Shown here piece by piece: positions 62,690-64,000 of a DNA stretch of 64,000 nt. The position numbers and the translations under genes were made by a program. The DNA is from Paraburkholderia podalyriae (lineage in GTDB: Bacteria > Pseudomonadota > Gammaproteobacteria > Burkholderiales > Burkholderiaceae). The notes beneath the pieces were generated by a model. The model ran no database searches. It was given only the letters and a program-made list of their open reading frames with translations, and was not told where the DNA came from. The stretch is taken from contig NZ_VZQQ01000029.1 of assembly GCF_014397785.1 (NCBI RefSeq), positions 1 to 64,000 of the forward strand. The letters run 5' to 3'. Each line of letters opens with the position of its first letter. Positions within the stretch are counted from its first letter, which is position 1.

Positions 62690-62755
62690 TCGCAGAGGTT
62701 TTGCCTGTCAGCCGCGTGGCCCCTTCACCAAACCCACACCCACTATCGAACCTGA

Positions 62756-63202
62756 ATGAAACTCGACCTGAAGATTCTCGATCAACGCATGCGCGAACAG
62801 CTTCCCGCCTACGCGACGACCGGTAGCGCCGGCCTCGATCTGCGCGCCTGCCTCGACGAACCGCTGACCCTGCAACCCGGCGAAACCGCGCTGGTGCCGA
62901 CCGGACTCGCGATCCACGTCGGCGACCCCGGTTATGCGGCGCTGATTCTGCCGCGCTCGGGCCTTGGCCATAAGCATGGGATCGTGCTCGGCAATCTCGT
63001 CGGCCTGATCGATTCCGATTACCAGGGTCAACTGATGATTTCGACGTGGAATCGCGGCGAAACGACGTTCGTGCTGAATCCGATGGAACGCCTCGCGCAA
63101 CTGGTGATCGTGCCGGTCGTGCAGGCCGCGTTCAACATCGTCGACGACTTCGAGGAAAGCCTGCGCGGCGCGGGCGGGTTTGGCAGCACCGGCAAGCATT
63201 GA
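62756..63202 (+). CDS. dut: dUTP diphosphatase
   Basis: A 148-residue trimeric dUTPase. The conserved motifs appear in order: AGLDLRACLDEPL, the LILPRSGLGHKHGIVLGN loop, GLIDSDYQGQL (substrate binding), and the C-terminal RGAGGFGSTGKH. It keeps uracil out of DNA and makes dUMP. The usual lspA-coaBC-dut neighbourhood holds, with the flavoprotein inserted. Confidence 0.95.
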   Translation: MKLDLKILDQRMREQLPAYATTGSAGLDLRACLDEPLTLQPGETALVPTGLAIHVGDPGYAALILPRSGLGHKHGIVLGNLVGLIDSDYQGQLMISTWNRGETTFVLNPMERLAQLVIVPVVQAAFNIVDDFEESLRGAGGFGSTGKH

Positions 63203-63266
63203 TGGATTGCTGCAACGCGGCGACTGGGTCTTTCCGCGCGCGGCGCCAGCATAAAACCAGAGCATG

Positions 63267-63302
63267 AAAAAACGGCGCGGGGTAAAACCCGCGCCGTTCT
63301 GC
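63267..63302. terminator. bidirectional terminator between dut and clpA
   Basis: An 11-bp stem AACGGCGCGGG / CCCGCGCCGTT with a six-base loop. Its A run on the left gives a U run for the minus-strand clpA transcript. Confidence 0.85.
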
Positions 63303-63347
63303 TTTCGGCTCAACCGGCGTAAGGCAACGCCGGCCTTACTACTCGGA

Positions 63348-64000
<653 letters not shown>

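Overview
The window looks like a chromosome segment of a high-GC betaproteobacterium of the family Burkholderiaceae, most likely Paraburkholderia or Burkholderia sensu lato. This rests on gene content and order (fkpB-ispH, radC-rpmB-rpmG, nadB with nadA-nadC, rsmB-purN, ribF-ileS-lspA-coaBC-dut, clpA, livKHMGF), protein sequence character and GC-rich codon use. No database was searched.

Region 1 (1-7859) is the right part of an integrated mobile element. A tyrosine recombinase (6200-7693) sits next to a 64-nt copy of the 3' part of a tRNA-Leu(CAA), 7796-7859, which is an attR-type junction. The intact tRNA should lie left of the window. The cargo is short, often overlapping genes of lower GC: a KfrA-N-like DNA-binding protein, a coupled set ending in a helix-turn-helix protein and a HAD phosphatase resembling the RNA-repair-associated HAD group, an AbiEi-like antitoxin without an AbiEii toxin, a DUF2442 protein, and several broken genes.

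Region 2 (7860-11000) is a decayed hot spot on the chromosomal side of the tRNA: a P4-type integrase remnant with arm-like repeats, remnants of an NRAMP-type transporter and a DUF1488 gene, and a few intact membrane-protein genes. Region 3 (11545-16126) is a compact minus-strand operon for an A1-type caa3-like haem-copper oxidase (subunit II with fused cytochrome c, subunit I, two subunit-III-type proteins, subunit IV). Region 4 (16400-20850) holds a dead polytopic membrane-protein gene, a GT87-type mannosyltransferase-like protein and a secreted alpha/beta hydrolase.

Region 5 (20876-30393) is one minus-strand peptide-scavenging operon: an RpiR-type regulator, isoaspartyl peptidase IaaA, a GsiABCD-type peptide/glutathione ABC importer, a DmpA-type P1 peptidase and a DppA-type D-aminopeptidase, with several 4-nt overlaps.

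Region 6 (30502-64000) is mostly conserved core: an MFS exporter, rsuA, a ferredoxin-reductase-like flavoprotein, argD, a GNAT protein, livKHMGF, ispH/fkpB, radC, rpmB-rpmG, nadB, nadA-nadC, a DesA-type desaturase, an MscS-type channel, rsmB-purN, ribF, ileS-lspA, coaBC, an LLM flavoprotein, dut, and the 3' end of clpA running off the right edge. The most interesting signal here is upstream of argD: a promoter, a 16-codon reading frame with four consecutive arginine codons, a rho-independent terminator, and an upstream segment able to pair with the terminator's 5' arm. Together these form a candidate arginine attenuator.
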